NCBI GenBank assembly: GCA_900551355.1
Contig: URVR01000122.1
Span: 1-5,260 of the forward strand
Length of the DNA: 5,260 nt
DNA from: an uncultured Eubacteriales bacterium
GTDB taxonomy: Bacteria; Bacillota; Clostridia; Oscillospirales; Oscillospiraceae
Direction of reading: 5' to 3'
In this document: piece after piece, positions 5,161 to 5,260 of the stretch
Numbering within the stretch: position 1 is the first letter of the stretch
How the letters are laid out: every line of letters begins with the position of its first letter
Notes under the pieces: generated by a model
What the model saw: the letters and a program-made list of their open reading frames with translations, nothing else
Databases searched by the model: none
Told to the model about the DNA's origin: nothing
Made by a program: the position numbers and the translations under genes

Positions 5161-5176
5161 CGCGCCGACCGGCGCG
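5161..5176. repeat. small GC inverted repeat in the downstream noncoding region
   Basis: CGCGCC (5161-5166) and GGCGCG (5171-5176) are perfect complements around GACC. It lies in the gene-free stretch 5088-5260, 15 bases before the larger palindrome. It may belong to the same repeated intergenic element. There is no U-tract. Confidence 0.4.
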
Positions 5177-5191
5177 GGGTTGTCTCCGACG

Positions 5192-5221
5192 GGTCACTTT
5201 CTTTCCCGAAAGAAAGTGACC
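5192..5221. repeat. perfect palindrome, 14-bp arms, probable dispersed intergenic repeat
   Basis: GGTCACTTTCTTTC (5192-5205) and GAAAGAAAGTGACC (5208-5221) are perfect inverted copies separated by only CC, and CAAAGAA continues afterwards. As RNA it would form a long hairpin on either strand, but no U-tract follows. From memory, very similar GTCACTTTCTTTC/GAAAGAAAGTGAC strings recur between genes in many bacterial genomes, including gut Clostridia; I cannot verify copy number from one window. It lies in a stretch with no supported gene. Confidence 0.75.
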
Positions 5222-5240
5222 AAAGAACGGCTTAAGGGAA

Positions 5241-5260
5241 AGGGGATTCCGATTTCCCCT
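5241..5260. repeat. inverted repeat at the window edge
   Basis: AGGGGA (5241-5246) and TCCCCT (5255-5260) are complementary with an eight-base centre. The window stops at the end of the right arm. The preceding GGGAAA suggests the stem may extend if GGGAAA's complement follows outside the window. It may be the next module of the repeat beginning at 5192. Evidence is weak because it is cut off. Confidence 0.35.

Noticed and set aside
5192..5221. Palindrome as a CRISPR repeat or rho-independent terminator
   Set aside because: Only one copy is present with no spacer periodicity, and no T-run follows either arm on the outward strand.

Overview
The window looks like a conserved ribosomal-protein and transcription-factor locus of a fairly GC-rich Firmicute. 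The best guess is a gut Clostridia member of the Oscillospiraceae/Ruminococcaceae type. The reasons are the gene order rpmG-secE-nusG-rplK-rplA-(leader)-rplJ-rplL, a short single-span SecE, strong AGGAGG ribosome binding sites, sigma-A type promoters, U-tract terminators, and a BaiN/HI0933-type flavoprotein of a kind common in gut Clostridia. The taxonomic placement is inference.

The first 49 bases are not biological. They are an Illumina Nextera i7 adapter (end of the P7 arm, an 8-base index matching N712, and the transposase mosaic end) left on the end of a contig. The genome begins at about base 50.

Minus strand, 50-1404: a ruvX/yqgF gene followed, with a 4-base ATGA overlap, by a flavoprotein whose C-terminus is cut off by the contig end. 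A sigma-A type promoter at 1439-1467 drives them. About 50 bp away, back to back, lies the plus-strand promoter (1520-1548, extended -10, A/T-rich upstream tract) for the ribosomal operon.

Plus strand, about 1555-3857: a structured 5' leader, then rpmG (L33), secE, nusG, a 130-bp leader carrying an apparent mimic of the 23S rRNA L1-binding site, rplK (L11) and rplA (L1). This layout implies translational autoregulation of rplK-rplA by L1.

Plus strand, 3876-5087: a near-perfect sigma-A promoter, an L10 leader, an intrinsic attenuator with a visible 8-bp antiterminator alternative, then rplJ (L10) and rplL (L7/L12), closed by a strong intrinsic terminator. The logic matches the transcription attenuation by L10-(L12)4 known for Bacillus subtilis.

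From 5088 to 5260 no gene is visible. The stretch holds several inverted repeats, including a perfect palindrome with 14-bp arms that looks like a dispersed intergenic repeat. rpoB, the usual next gene, does not start in the window. I see no new defence system, mobile element or CRISPR array. The points worth checking are the leaders, the terminal palindrome, the unusual neighbour pairing of ruvX and the adapter contamination.
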